DNA of 64,000 nt, taken from Saccharopolyspora flava (GTDB lineage: Bacteria > Actinomycetota > Actinomycetes > Mycobacteriales > Pseudonocardiaceae). Each line of letters opens with the position of its first letter. Position 1 is the stretch's first letter. This document shows, in pieces, positions 24,469 to 32,732 of this stretch. Position numbers and translations under genes: made by a program. The stretch spans positions 186,001 through 250,000 of the forward strand of contig NZ_FOZX01000006.1 in the NCBI RefSeq assembly GCF_900116135.1. The letters are read 5' to 3'. The notes beneath the pieces are model-generated. The model did not search any database. It was not told the origin of the DNA and was given only the letters and a program-made list of their open reading frames with translations.

Positions 24469-24742
24469 CCAGCGGATTTGATCATGGAGCCGAAAGTCCT
24501 TGATCAAAACCGGGAATCCCCAGCTGGGCCCGGGAACGCGCAACGTTACCGAGCCCGGCCGAGAGTCTGGTCACGCCGACCGATAGGATCAGCTGCAAGA
24601 TCGAGCGGCAAGCCGATCGCACCGGGTCACATCCGACGCGGAGAGCCAGCGGACGATCACACCGTGAATCGACAACGCTGAAGCACAACCAAAGACGACC
24701 GACTGCAGCAGCGCTCGGGGGCGCCGGCGGTCGGGACGGGGG
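24469..24742. other. Gene-free stretch, possible small RNA
   Basis: No protein gene is supported. A -10-like TAGGAT lies near 24582-24587 and a strong terminator ends at 24788, which would delimit a transcript of about 200 nt. No known RNA family was recognised. Confidence 0.3.
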
Positions 24743-24788
24743 AGGGCCCGGGCTGTCATTCGGGGGATGGCCCGGGCCCTGTGCTTTT
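24743..24788 (+). terminator. Rho-independent terminator
   Basis: AGGGCCCGGGC (24743-24753) pairs with 24770-24780, followed by GTGC and six T. Good intrinsic terminator for the + strand. Confidence 0.85.
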
Positions 24789-24827
24789 TTGGGTAATTGA
24801 TGAAGATCTACTGATCTGTGGTCTTTT

Positions 24828-24959
24828 TGCTTGGCGGTGCCAGTAGCGGAACCTGAGCGCCTTCGTGGACTCCGTGCGCCGCTCCTTATGTATGCCGATA
24901 CACGGCGTCACGGCGTACTCGCCACGAAGGCGCTCAGAACCCGCGGCGGTGCCGGTTGC
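24828..24959. repeat. Dispersed structured element A, copy 2
   Basis: 132 bp, closely similar to 6125-6255. CTGAGCGCCTTCGTGG (24853-24868) pairs perfectly with 24922-24937. Flanking GCGG/CCGC pairs and the AAC/AAC internal loop are conserved, as are the outer GGCGGTGC direct repeats. It lies just downstream of the minus-strand stress-protein gene. Confidence 0.85.
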
Positions 24960-25003
24960 TTGCTTGGGGCACAGAGAAAGCACCTTCGGTGCTTGTCTGA
25001 CGG

Positions 25004-25468
25004 TTAGACCGTTGGCCTTACCACCAGGACTGGGCAGGCTGCGTGTCTTACGCATTGTTCTGCTACTGAGCCGAGCATGAGGCCTGCGAAGCCTCCTCTG
25101 CCTCTGTGGCCGACCACCAGGAGGTCCGCTCCTCTGGAGGCGGCCAGGAGGGCTTGGGGGCTCGGGGAGTGGACCGCGTGGATCTTCGTGGTGACCTGGG
25201 AGGTGCCCAGCTTGTCCTGCACCAGCTTCTCCGTGTCCCGCTCCACCTCCTGCTGGAAGGCGTCCATGCTCGGGACCGCGTTCGGCGGGCACTCCGGTGG
25301 GCGCGGGGCCGTGCGCATGCTCCAGGCGCGGACCACGTGCAGGACCGCGTCGCGGCGGACCGCCTCCTCGGCCGCGACCGCCAGGGCTCGCAACGACGAA
25401 GCGGAGCCGTCGACCCCCACGACCACCCCGCCGTTGATCTCCACGCGTTGAAATGTCTGATCCGGCAC
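25004..25468 (-). CDS. Universal stress protein
   Basis: This 154-aa single-domain UspA protein has VVVGVDGSASSLRAL at the N-terminus and the ATP-binding motif GHRGRGGF...GSV followed by CPVLVVR. It is therefore of the ATP-binding class, usually linked to stasis, hypoxia or nitrosative stress in actinobacteria. GTG start after GGAG. Monocistronic. Confidence 0.93.
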   Translation of the reverse strand: MPDQTFQRVEINGGVVVGVDGSASSLRALAVAAEEAVRRDAVLHVVRAWSMRTAPRPPECPPNAVPSMDAFQQEVERDTEKLVQDKLGTSQVTTKIHAVHSPSPQALLAASRGADLLVVGHRGRGGFAGLMLGSVAEQCVRHAACPVLVVRPTV

Positions 25469-25699
25469 GCCTCTACTCCAACCGCCACGACTCCCCTTGT
25501 CGACCTGATCCCGACTAGGTCAACCGAACGAGTTTTTACTGTGATTGCTCTCACATTTTACACGGCTGTCTCATTCGTCGGTTTGGCTGTGGTAAGGCAT
25601 AAGTAGAGGTGTCCGCAACCAGCGTCGCTTGGGGGCATGCGCTGGCCGTGGGCGAGTAGTTCGGCTCGCGTCTTTCTCCACACCAGAGGAGTGGGCCAC

Positions 25700-26275
25700 A
25701 TGCTGTCTTCACAAGAGAGTGCTCTGATCGCAGTACCCCGCAGCGGGGGCGTTCGTGCCAAGCACGACGGCAACGACGTTCAACTGGAGCCCGTACCGCG
25801 ACTCGAGTGGTCGCTGGCGACCGAGGCTCATCCGCCCGCCACCGAAGCCGCGACACCCGCGTCGCTTCGCCGCAGCTGGATCCACACCGCATCCGAACGC
25901 CAGGTCCTGGAACTGTTCCGCAAGCTCAACGGCGCCCAGCACCGGCTGCCCGCGCCCTGGTGGCTGCGCGCGCTGGACCGCGGCGACCTCGCCTCGCGCG
26001 CCGAGGCCTTCGGGATCGAGGACGAGGTGCACGCCATCCTCTCGTCCCGCCCCGGCTGGGTCTTCGTGCCCTGGGTCGACGTCAGCGAGGCCGGGTACTG
26101 GGAGTACGCGCCGTCCGACCGCGGCGACGTCCGGATGCCCACCACGATCGTCCTCACCGACGAGCACGACGGCTGGCTCAACGCCGTCCCGGCGCACGGC
26201 GACACCGAGTCGCTGCCCGTCCCCACCAGCACCGCCAAGCTGCTCTCCCTGCTCCCGCAGGTCGAGGCCTGGTGA
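25700..26275 (+). CDS. Conserved-looking hypothetical protein
   Basis: This 191-aa cytosolic protein has no recognised domain. The N-terminal 60 residues are low-complexity; the rest is rich in Trp (PAPWWLRAL, GWVFVPWVDV, GYWEYAP, GWLNAVP) and looks globular. Start ATG at 25700 is chosen over an upstream in-frame ATG because GAGGAG precedes it by about 9 nt. The codon pattern matches neighbouring genes, supporting a real gene. Function unknown. Confidence 0.65.
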   Translation: MLSSQESALIAVPRSGGVRAKHDGNDVQLEPVPRLEWSLATEAHPPATEAATPASLRRSWIHTASERQVLELFRKLNGAQHRLPAPWWLRALDRGDLASRAEAFGIEDEVHAILSSRPGWVFVPWVDVSEAGYWEYAPSDRGDVRMPTTIVLTDEHDGWLNAVPAHGDTESLPVPTSTAKLLSLLPQVEAW

Positions 26276-26362
26276 TCCTGCGCAGGATCAGTGGTCGTCG
26301 TGCGGGCGCACCCCTCCACGCGGTGACGGGGACGCGCTGCCGGTTTGCGATAATTCGTCCTC

Positions 26363-27076
26363 GTGAATTCCTCTGACCAGCAGGTTCCGTTCCGCCGCAC
26401 CGTCGTCAGCTACGTCCAGCGGGGCGAGCGGATGACCGTCGGGCAGCAGCGGGCCTGGGATCGCCACTGGGCCGAGCTCGGCTCCGACGTCACCGAGCTG
26501 CCGGAAGGGCCGCTGGACGTGCAGTCCTGGTTCGGCCGCTCCGCGCCGGTGGTGCTGGAGATCGGCTCGGGCATGGGCGAGACCACCGCGCAGCTCGTCG
26601 CCGCGCAGCCGGACGTCAACTACCTGGCGGTCGAGGTCTACAAGCCCGGTCTGGCCCAGCTGATGCTGCGCGCCGAGAAGCTCGAGGTCTCCAACCTCCG
26701 GTTGCTGCGCGGCGACGCCATCGTGCTGCTGCGCGACCACGTCGAGCCGGAGTCGCTGGACGAGGTGCGGATCTACTTCCCGGACCCGTGGCCGAAGAAG
26801 CGCCACCACAAGCGCCGGCTGGTCCAGCCCGAGTCGGTCGCGCTGATCACCTCGCGGCTGCGGCCGGGCGGGGTCCTGCACCTGGCGACCGACTGGGAGA
26901 ACTACGCCGAGCAGATGCGCGAGGTCTGCGAGGCCGAGCCGGGCCTGCGCAACCGCTACGCCGACGAGCCCGGCGGCTGGGCCCCGCGCCCCGACTGGCG
27001 CCCGGTCACCAAGTTCGAGAACCGCGCCCACGACGAGGGCCGTGAGATCCACGACCTCATCTACGAACGCCCCTGA
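26363..27076 (+). CDS. trmB: tRNA (guanine-N7)-methyltransferase
   Basis: This 237-aa TrmB methylates G46 in the tRNA variable loop using SAM. Motifs: SAM-binding EIGSGMGE, the acidic EVYKPG segment, the substrate loop YFPDPWPKKRHHKRRL with catalytic Asp, and ATDWENYAEQM. GTG start; a GATAAT box at 26349-26354 ends 8 nt before it with no ribosome-binding site, so it is probably leaderless. Confidence 0.95.
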   Translation: MNSSDQQVPFRRTVVSYVQRGERMTVGQQRAWDRHWAELGSDVTELPEGPLDVQSWFGRSAPVVLEIGSGMGETTAQLVAAQPDVNYLAVEVYKPGLAQLMLRAEKLEVSNLRLLRGDAIVLLRDHVEPESLDEVRIYFPDPWPKKRHHKRRLVQPESVALITSRLRPGGVLHLATDWENYAEQMREVCEAEPGLRNRYADEPGGWAPRPDWRPVTKFENRAHDEGREIHDLIYERP

Positions 27077-27086
27077 CACCCCTCGG

Positions 27087-27156
27087 GTCAAAAACCGCGG
27101 TATTCGCCCCGACGAATACCGCGGTTTTTGACCGGTCGAATACCGCGGTATTTGAC
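27087..27156. repeat. Dispersed repeat family B, copy 2
   Basis: Three CCGCGG-centred units, GTCAAAAACCGCGGTATTCG and variants in alternating orientation, with CCCCGAC and CGGTC linkers. The whole block is flanked by CCCCTC and GAGGGG, making a larger inverted structure. It follows trmB and may also terminate it. Confidence 0.88.
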
Positions 27157-27325
27157 TTGAGGGGTTGGGGGTTCACTCGTTCGGCGGATCAAGGGTTGGG
27201 GTGATCGGGTCGATGGCAGTTACATCGGGTCAGCGGGATACCTGATCGTGGCTGCTCAAGATCACCGGAAAGTGACCGGCTGAGGACTGCTCAGGCGGCC
27301 GTTCCGGAAGTTAGGTTCTCGCAGC

Positions 27326-28561
27326 GTGACGGCCATTCGCGAGGAACTCAGCCGGACGAACCCGCCGGAGACAGCCGCCGAGGACTTCCTGCGCTCGTTC
27401 CACACCGCGCACCCCGAAGCCGGCTCGCTCGACGACCGGCTCGCCGAGGTGCGGCGCAGCATCGCCGAGACCGGCACCTACCGGCACACCACCGCCGAAC
27501 TCACCTACGGCGCCCGCGTCGCGCTGCGCGACAGCGGCTGGTGCACCAGCGGACTGCCCTGGAACCGGGTGGAGGTCCGCGACCTGCGCGGCCTGCGCAA
27601 CGCCTCGGCCATCGCCAGCGAGTGCTTCGAGCACCTGCGGCTGGCCACCAACGCCGGCCGGATCCGGCCGCTGATCACCGTCTTCGCCCCCGACACCCCC
27701 GAGCAGACCGGCCCGCGGATCTGGAACGAGCAGGTCGTCCGCTACGCCGGCCACACCCTGGCCGACGGCGGCACCGGAGACGGCGGTGTCAACAGCGCTG
27801 CCGGGGTCCTCGGCGACGCCCGCTACCAGGGGTTCACCACCGAGGCCCAGCGGCTCGGCTGGAAACCCCCGACGCCGCGCGGCCGCTTCGACCACCTGCC
27901 GCTCGTCGTCGAGACCCCGCACGAGGGCGTCAAGCTCGTCCCCGTCCCCCGCGACGTCGTGCAGGAGGTGCCGCTGGAGCACCCCGACTACCGCTGGTTC
28001 GCCGAGCTCGGCCTGCGCTGGCACAGCGTCCCGCTGATCAGCAACATGACCCTGGACATCGGCGGCGTCCGCTACCCCGCCGCACCGTTCAACACCTGGT
28101 TCGTCGGCACCGAGATCGGCACCCGCGCCCTGGCCGACGACCAGGCCTACGGGCTGACCCGGCAGGTCGCCGACCGGCTCGGCATGGACACCTCCACCGA
28201 GCGCAGCCTGTGGCGGGACCGGGCCGTCGTCGAGATCAACCGGGCCGTGCTGCATTCCTTCGACGCCGCCCGGGTCACCATCACCGACCACCACAGCGAA
28301 GCGCTGCACCGGCTGGAACGGCTGCGCCCGGGCCCGCGCGCCGGCGATGCCGGACCCGCGTTCACGGTGAGCAGGAGCGCGGCCCGGCGAGCCAGAAGCG
28401 GAGCGGACGATCCACCAGAGCAGGCGGAGCGGGTAACCGGCCCCCGGGTGCAGGAACCACCTGCCCAGGCCTCGGCTCCAGAAGCGCGAAATCGGCCCCG
28501 CTACGACGTTCTGGCCCGGATGAGCCGCCGGTGTCTGGGCACGGACCTGCCCCAGGACTGA
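27326..28561 (+). CDS. Nitric oxide synthase oxygenase homologue with aberrant C-terminus
   Basis: Residues 50-331 of this 411-aa protein align well from memory with bacterial NOS oxygenases: haem Cys73 in DSGWCTSGLPWN, RIWNEQVVRYAGH, GRFDHLPLVVE, GLRWHSVPLISNM, the substrate Glu263 in FVGTEIGTRALAD, and ITDHHSEA. NOS makes NO and citrulline from arginine. Bacterial NOS normally continues with a Trp-containing segment and PP-S motif at the pterin/dimer interface. Here residues 332-411 are low-complexity and unrelated, and other frames do not restore the motif. It may be truncated or non-functional. A TAGGTT box precedes the GTG. Confidence 0.7.
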   Translation: MTAIREELSRTNPPETAAEDFLRSFHTAHPEAGSLDDRLAEVRRSIAETGTYRHTTAELTYGARVALRDSGWCTSGLPWNRVEVRDLRGLRNASAIASECFEHLRLATNAGRIRPLITVFAPDTPEQTGPRIWNEQVVRYAGHTLADGGTGDGGVNSAAGVLGDARYQGFTTEAQRLGWKPPTPRGRFDHLPLVVETPHEGVKLVPVPRDVVQEVPLEHPDYRWFAELGLRWHSVPLISNMTLDIGGVRYPAAPFNTWFVGTEIGTRALADDQAYGLTRQVADRLGMDTSTERSLWRDRAVVEINRAVLHSFDAARVTITDHHSEALHRLERLRPGPRAGDAGPAFTVSRSAARRARSGADDPPEQAERVTGPRVQEPPAQASAPEARNRPRYDVLARMSRRCLGTDLPQD

Positions 28562-28691
28562 TCCGGCCGCGCTTGCGGTCGCGACCGCCGTAGTTCTCCA
28601 GCAGATCCGGCAGCACCGAGCTCAACGCCATCAGCAGCAGGGCGATCATGGCGATGGCGGCGGCGATCGCGGTCATCGTGGTCTCGAACAT
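28362..28691 (-). CDS. Small membrane protein antisense to the NOS 3' end
   Basis: ATG at 28691 (minus) has an excellent ribosome-binding site, GGGGAGG. The product of up to 109 aa begins MFETTMTAIAAAIAMIALLL, one membrane helix (about 8-30), then a basic segment (GGRDRKRGR) and a Pro-rich tail. Its last 200 bp overlap the NOS-homologue frame on the other strand, so one of the two C-termini is probably not a conserved sequence. Function unknown. Confidence 0.45.
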   Translation of the reverse strand: MFETTMTAIAAAIAMIALLLMALSSVLPDLLENYGGRDRKRGRISPGAGPCPDTGGSSGPERRSGADFALLEPRPGQVVPAPGGRLPAPPALVDRPLRFWLAGPRSCSP

Positions 28692-28989
28692 GGTGAACCT
28701 CCCCGACTCGGTTCGTGCTCCCCAGAGTGGCGGTTGAGCGGGCGCTCGTGGATCGGCCAGCCGGGGATGTTTTCCCTGATCATTCGGTCGGCGCATCGGG
28801 GCTCCGCCCCTAGGGGGCGTGCTCCCCTCCGCGCTCTGACACCAGAGTCGGGCACCGCGGCGGAAACCGGTATCGGCCGCAGGGCCGGGAAAAACGGGTC
28901 GTGGATCAGCCGATCGGCCAGCGCACCTCGGTCTTTCGGCCAACCGCAGGAGCGCTCGGGAGCCCAACGCGGTGGTGCAGAATGCGGAC
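28692..28989. other. Gap before the amidohydrolase gene
   Basis: No gene supported. It includes the promoter for the small membrane gene (minus) and, at 28978-28983, CAGAAT, a -10-like box 6 nt before the ATG at 28990. Confidence 0.35.
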
Positions 28990-30321
28990 ATGCCGACCGC
29001 ACTCCGCCTGCACGCACCCATGGCACTGCCCTGCGACCCGGACTGCTCGGTCATCCGGGACGCGGTGGTCGACGTCGACGGCACCGGCCGCATCACCTAC
29101 TGCGGGCCCCGCCGAGGCGCACCCGAACGGCCGCACGACGTCACCGTCCGCGAATGCGGCGGCATCCTGCTGCCCGGCCTGATCAACGCGCACGCGCACA
29201 GCCCGATGACGCTGCTCCGCGGCATGGGCGCCGACCTGCCGCTGCTGCGCTGGCTCAACGAGGTGATCTTCCCGGCCGAGGCGCGGCTGCGGCCCTCCGA
29301 CGTGCGCGCCGGCATGGAGCTGGGCTGCGTGGAGATGCTGCGCGCGGGCGTGACCACCAGCGCGGAGATGTACTTCATCACCGAGTCGATGGTCGAGGCG
29401 ACGCTGGCGGTCGGCTCCCGCGCGGTGCTGGCCACCGCCGTGATCGACACCCCCGCGCTGGAGGCGCTCGGCGGCTGGCGCGGCGCCGTCGAGGGCATCG
29501 ATCGCTGGATCGACGCCGACGGCCTGCGCTTCGGCCCCGGCGAGCGCATCGAGCTCGCCTACGGCCCGCACTCCGCCTACCTGCTGCCGCCGGAAGCCCT
29601 GCAGACCATCGGTGAATCCGCGCAGCAGCGCGGCGCCCTGGTGCACACCCACGTCGCCGAAACCGTCGGCGAGGACGCGGCGCAGCGCGAGGAGTACGGC
29701 TCGGTGCCCGCGCTGCTGGACAAGCTCGGCCTGCTCGAAGGCCGTCTCATCGCGGCGCACGGCGTGCACCTCAGCGACGACGACATCGCGCTGTTCGCGC
29801 GCCGCGGCGTCGGCGTCGCGCACTGCCCCGGCTCCAACGCCAAGCTCGCCTCCGGCACCGCGCGGCTCGTCGAGCTGCTGCGCGCCGGCATCCCGGTCGG
29901 GCTGGGAACCGACGGGCCCTCCAGCAACGACGACCTCGACCTGTGGGAGGAGGTGCAGCTGGCGGGCCTGCTGGCGCGCACGGTCACCGGCGACGCGACG
30001 GCGCTGAGCGCGCGGTCCGCGCTGCTGGCCGCCACCCGGGGTGGGGCGGAGGCGCTGCACCGCGACGACCTCGGTGCGCTGGAACCCGGCCGCTGGGCCG
30101 ACATCGTCCATCTCGACGTCGACAACCCGGCGTTCGCAACGGGTTTGGACGCGCCCGACGAGCAGGTGCTGTCCAACGTCGTGTGGGCGGCGGGTTCGCG
30201 CAGCGTGCGGGACGTGTGGGTGGCGGGCGAGGAGGTCCTCAACGACCGCGAGCCCACCCGCGTCGACCGCCGCACGGTGCAGGCCGCGGCGCGGACCGCG
30301 GCGCAGCACGTGCGCGGCTGA
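28990..30321 (+). CDS. Amidohydrolase, MTA/SAH deaminase family
   Basis: This 443-aa metal-dependent hydrolase has the TIM-barrel ligands NAHAHSPM (HxH), HTHVAE, AAHGVHL and LGTDGPSSND (Asp). This pattern matches 5-methylthioadenosine/S-adenosylhomocysteine deaminases and the related SsnA/AtzA group; the exact substrate cannot be told. ATG at 28990 is favoured over a GTG at 28972 because a -10-like box lies 6 nt upstream, as in other leaderless genes here. Confidence 0.85.
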   Translation: MPTALRLHAPMALPCDPDCSVIRDAVVDVDGTGRITYCGPRRGAPERPHDVTVRECGGILLPGLINAHAHSPMTLLRGMGADLPLLRWLNEVIFPAEARLRPSDVRAGMELGCVEMLRAGVTTSAEMYFITESMVEATLAVGSRAVLATAVIDTPALEALGGWRGAVEGIDRWIDADGLRFGPGERIELAYGPHSAYLLPPEALQTIGESAQQRGALVHTHVAETVGEDAAQREEYGSVPALLDKLGLLEGRLIAAHGVHLSDDDIALFARRGVGVAHCPGSNAKLASGTARLVELLRAGIPVGLGTDGPSSNDDLDLWEEVQLAGLLARTVTGDATALSARSALLAATRGGAEALHRDDLGALEPGRWADIVHLDVDNPAFATGLDAPDEQVLSNVVWAAGSRSVRDVWVAGEEVLNDREPTRVDRRTVQAAARTAAQHVRG

Positions 30322-30355
30322 CCCGTCCCGGACACGACCCCGCCCGAACACGACG

Positions 30356-30384
30356 GAGCCCCGGACCGGCGCGGTCCGGGGCTC
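30356..30384. terminator. Convergent-gene hairpin terminator
   Basis: A 13-bp stem (30356-30368 with 30372-30384) and 3-nt loop separates the convergent amidohydrolase and SDR genes, so it probably serves both strands. Confidence 0.75.
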
Positions 30385-30397
30385 GGTGGTGGGGAGA

Positions 30398-31090
30398 TCA
30401 GGCCGCCGCGGGGCGGACGATGATCTCGGTGAGGTGCGAGTCCGGGGTGGCGTTGACGGCCGAGATGATCGGCTTGGCCACGGACTCGGGACGCAGGTAG
30501 CGGTCGGCCTCGAAGGACCCGCCCTCCTGCTCGCGGACCGAGCGCTGCATGTCGGTCGCGGTGCGACCGGGGAACACCGAGGTCACGCGCACGCTGTTGG
30601 TGGCTTCCTCGGCGCGCAGCACGTCGGCGAAGGCGCGCAGCGCGAACTTGCTCGCCGCGTAGGCGCCCCAGTTCGGCTTGGCGTTGAGCCCCGAGCCGGA
30701 GTTGACCAGCACGACGTGCCCCTGGGAGGCGCGCAGCTGGGGCAGCAGCAGCCGGGTGAGTTCGGTGACGGCGAAGAGGTTCACCTCGAAGGTGCGCCGC
30801 CAGGAATCGCCGGTGGCGTCGGCGATCTGGCCGAGCTCGACGAGTCCGGCGCAGTGCACCAGGACGTCGACTCGGTCGATGTCGGCCGCGGCGTCGGCCA
30901 GCGCGTCGTGGTCGGTGAGTTCCACCGGCCACTCGCGGGCGGCGCCGGGCAGTTCGTCGATCAGGGTCTGGATGGCGTCGGTGTCGCGGCCGCCCAACAA
31001 CAGGTCATGAGTGTGGGACAGCTCACGCGCGACCGCGGCCCCGATGCCTCGTGAGGCGCCGGTGACCAGGGCAATCGGGCGTTCGGGCAT
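30398..31090 (-). CDS. Short-chain dehydrogenase/reductase
   Basis: This 230-aa classical SDR has the NAD(P) motif TGASRGIG (10-17), an NAG-equivalent HCAG, catalytic Ser in NSGSG and YAASK (Tyr/Lys). Basic residues early in the fold (ASRGIG, GGRD) suggest NADP preference. Substrate unknown. Start ATG; TAGCGT on the minus strand lies 7 nt upstream with no ribosome-binding site. Confidence 0.9.
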   Translation of the reverse strand: MPERPIALVTGASRGIGAAVARELSHTHDLLLGGRDTDAIQTLIDELPGAAREWPVELTDHDALADAAADIDRVDVLVHCAGLVELGQIADATGDSWRRTFEVNLFAVTELTRLLLPQLRASQGHVVLVNSGSGLNAKPNWGAYAASKFALRAFADVLRAEEATNSVRVTSVFPGRTATDMQRSVREQEGGSFEADRYLRPESVAKPIISAVNATPDSHLTEIIVRPAAA

Positions 31091-31155
31091 GTCTGTAACG
31101 CTACAGGTGGGCTATTTCACCCGAGCCACCGGCCGTCCCAACCACCGGGCGTCAC

Positions 31156-31185
31156 TTGACCCGGTGACCAACCGGCGCGTATGCC
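31156..31185 (+). promoter_or_regulatory. Promoter TTGACC-18-TATGCC, probably leaderless
   Basis: -35 TTGACC (31156-31161) and -10 TATGCC (31180-31185) precede the GTG at 31192 by 6 nt, with no ribosome-binding site. Confidence 0.5.
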
Positions 31186-31191
31186 CGTCCG

Positions 31192-32523
31192 GTGAGCAGC
31201 GTCAACGTCGCCTCTGCAGAGATGCAGAACCGGATCCTGCGCAAGGTCGCGATCCGGCTGATGCCCTTCCTGTGCCTGCTGTACTTCGTCAACTACCTGG
31301 ACCGGGTGAACATCGGGTTCGCCGGCCCGAACGGGATGAACGACGAACTGGGCATGACCGCAACGGTCTTCGGGTTCGCCTCCGGGATCTTCTTCCTCGG
31401 CTACCTGGTGCTGGAGGTGCCGAGCAACCTCGCCCTGCACCGCTTCGGCGCCCGCAAGTGGCTCGCCCGGATCATGATCACCTGGGGGATCGTCGCGACC
31501 GTGATGGCCTTCGTGCCCAACGCGACGACCCTGGTGGCGCTGCGGTTCCTGCTGGGCATCGCCGAGGCCGGGTTCTTCCCGGGCATCATCCTGTACCTGA
31601 CGTACTGGTTCCCGGCGGTGCAGCGCGCCAAGGCCGTGGCCCTGTTCATGGCGGCCGTGCCGGTCTCCAGCGCCATCGGCGCGACCGTGTCCAGCGCGCT
31701 GATCTCCAGCGGCCACGGCGTCTTCGGCATGTCCGGCTGGCGGTTCATGTTCCTGGTCGAGGGCGTCCCGGCGATGCTGCTGGCCGTGGCCACCTGGTTC
31801 TACCTCACCGACCGGCCCGAGCAGGCCAAGTGGCTCAAGCCCGAGGAACGCGACTGGCTGGCCGGGCAGCTGGAGGCCGAGCGCGCCGAGACCGAGTCCA
31901 CCCACGCGTGGCCGCTGCGCAAGGCGCTGACGCACCCGCGGATCCTGGCGCTGGCGTTCGTCTACTTCGGCATCGCCTACGGCCTCTACGCGCTGGGCTT
32001 CTTCCTGCCCACGATCATCAAGGGCTTCGAGCAGCAGTACGGCACGGAGCTGTCCACGATGGAATCCGGTCTGGTGACGGCGATTCCGTACGTGATCGGG
32101 GCGATCGCGATGGTGATCTGGGCGGCGCACGGCGACCGCACCCGCGAGCGGGTCTGGCACGTGGCGCTGCCGATGCTGCTCGGCGGCGTCGCGATCCCCG
32201 TCGCGCTCTACCTCGGCAACCCGTACCTGGCGATGGTCGCGGTGACGGTCTGCGCGGTCGGCGTCTGCGCCGCGCTGCCGACGTTCTGGGCGCTGCCCAG
32301 CAACTTCCTCGCCGGCGCCGCGGCGGCCGGCGGCATCGCGCTGATCAACTCGCTGGGCAACATCAGCGGTTTCGCCGCCCCCTACGTCACCGGCGCCCTC
32401 GCCGACGCCACGGGATCCCAGCGCACCGGCCTCTGGGTCGTCGGCATCGTCATGATCGCCGCCGCGGGCACGGTCATCGCCCTCAAGTCGGCCCCCAAGC
32501 AGAACCCGCCCTCCGAAGGCTGA
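31192..32523 (+). CDS. MFS transporter, anion:cation symporter type
   Basis: This 443-aa 12-helix transporter has the ACS signature: LCLLYFVNYLDRVNIGFA at the first helix, EVPSNLALHRFGARKWLAR between helices 2 and 3, and GIAEAGFFPGIILYLTYWFP. ACS members import organic anions such as aromatic or sugar acids with protons. The substrate is unknown, though the adjacent SDR and amidohydrolase may act in one catabolic route (weak inference). Confidence 0.88.
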   Translation: MSSVNVASAEMQNRILRKVAIRLMPFLCLLYFVNYLDRVNIGFAGPNGMNDELGMTATVFGFASGIFFLGYLVLEVPSNLALHRFGARKWLARIMITWGIVATVMAFVPNATTLVALRFLLGIAEAGFFPGIILYLTYWFPAVQRAKAVALFMAAVPVSSAIGATVSSALISSGHGVFGMSGWRFMFLVEGVPAMLLAVATWFYLTDRPEQAKWLKPEERDWLAGQLEAERAETESTHAWPLRKALTHPRILALAFVYFGIAYGLYALGFFLPTIIKGFEQQYGTELSTMESGLVTAIPYVIGAIAMVIWAAHGDRTRERVWHVALPMLLGGVAIPVALYLGNPYLAMVAVTVCAVGVCAALPTFWALPSNFLAGAAAAGGIALINSLGNISGFAAPYVTGALADATGSQRTGLWVVGIVMIAAAGTVIALKSAPKQNPPSEG

Positions 32524-32566
32524 TCCCGCCGGGTCCGCGGAGGTGGCCAGCTCCTGACGCGGGGTT

Positions 32567-32624
32567 CAGTTGACGGAATATGGCCGTAATCCGGTACCGG
32601 ATTACGGCCATATTCCGTCAACTG
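32567..32624. repeat. Perfect 58-bp palindrome
   Basis: Arms 32567-32595 and 32596-32624 are fully complementary with no spacer, centred on GGTACC and including GAATATGGCC on each side. It lies between convergent MFS and phoX-like genes. It may be a bidirectional terminator or belong to the dispersed palindrome set; no second copy was seen in this window. Confidence 0.9.
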
Positions 32625-32732
32625 CCTCGGGACGGGCACCCCTTCGGGGGTCATCCGCCTCGGGGCGGTGGGCCCGGAACGCAACGAGGGCCCCCGGCTT
32701 CCGCCGGAGACCCCCGCGCTCGCAAGGTGAGA

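Noticed and set aside
27311-28309. Minus-strand open frame opposite the NOS-like gene
   Set aside because: Composition is Gly/Val/Ala/Asp-rich without domains, and the plus strand has clear NOS homology.
28345-28561. Simple frameshift restoring the NOS C-terminus
   Set aside because: The other two forward frames contain no Trp-PP-S motif, so a single indel does not explain the tail.
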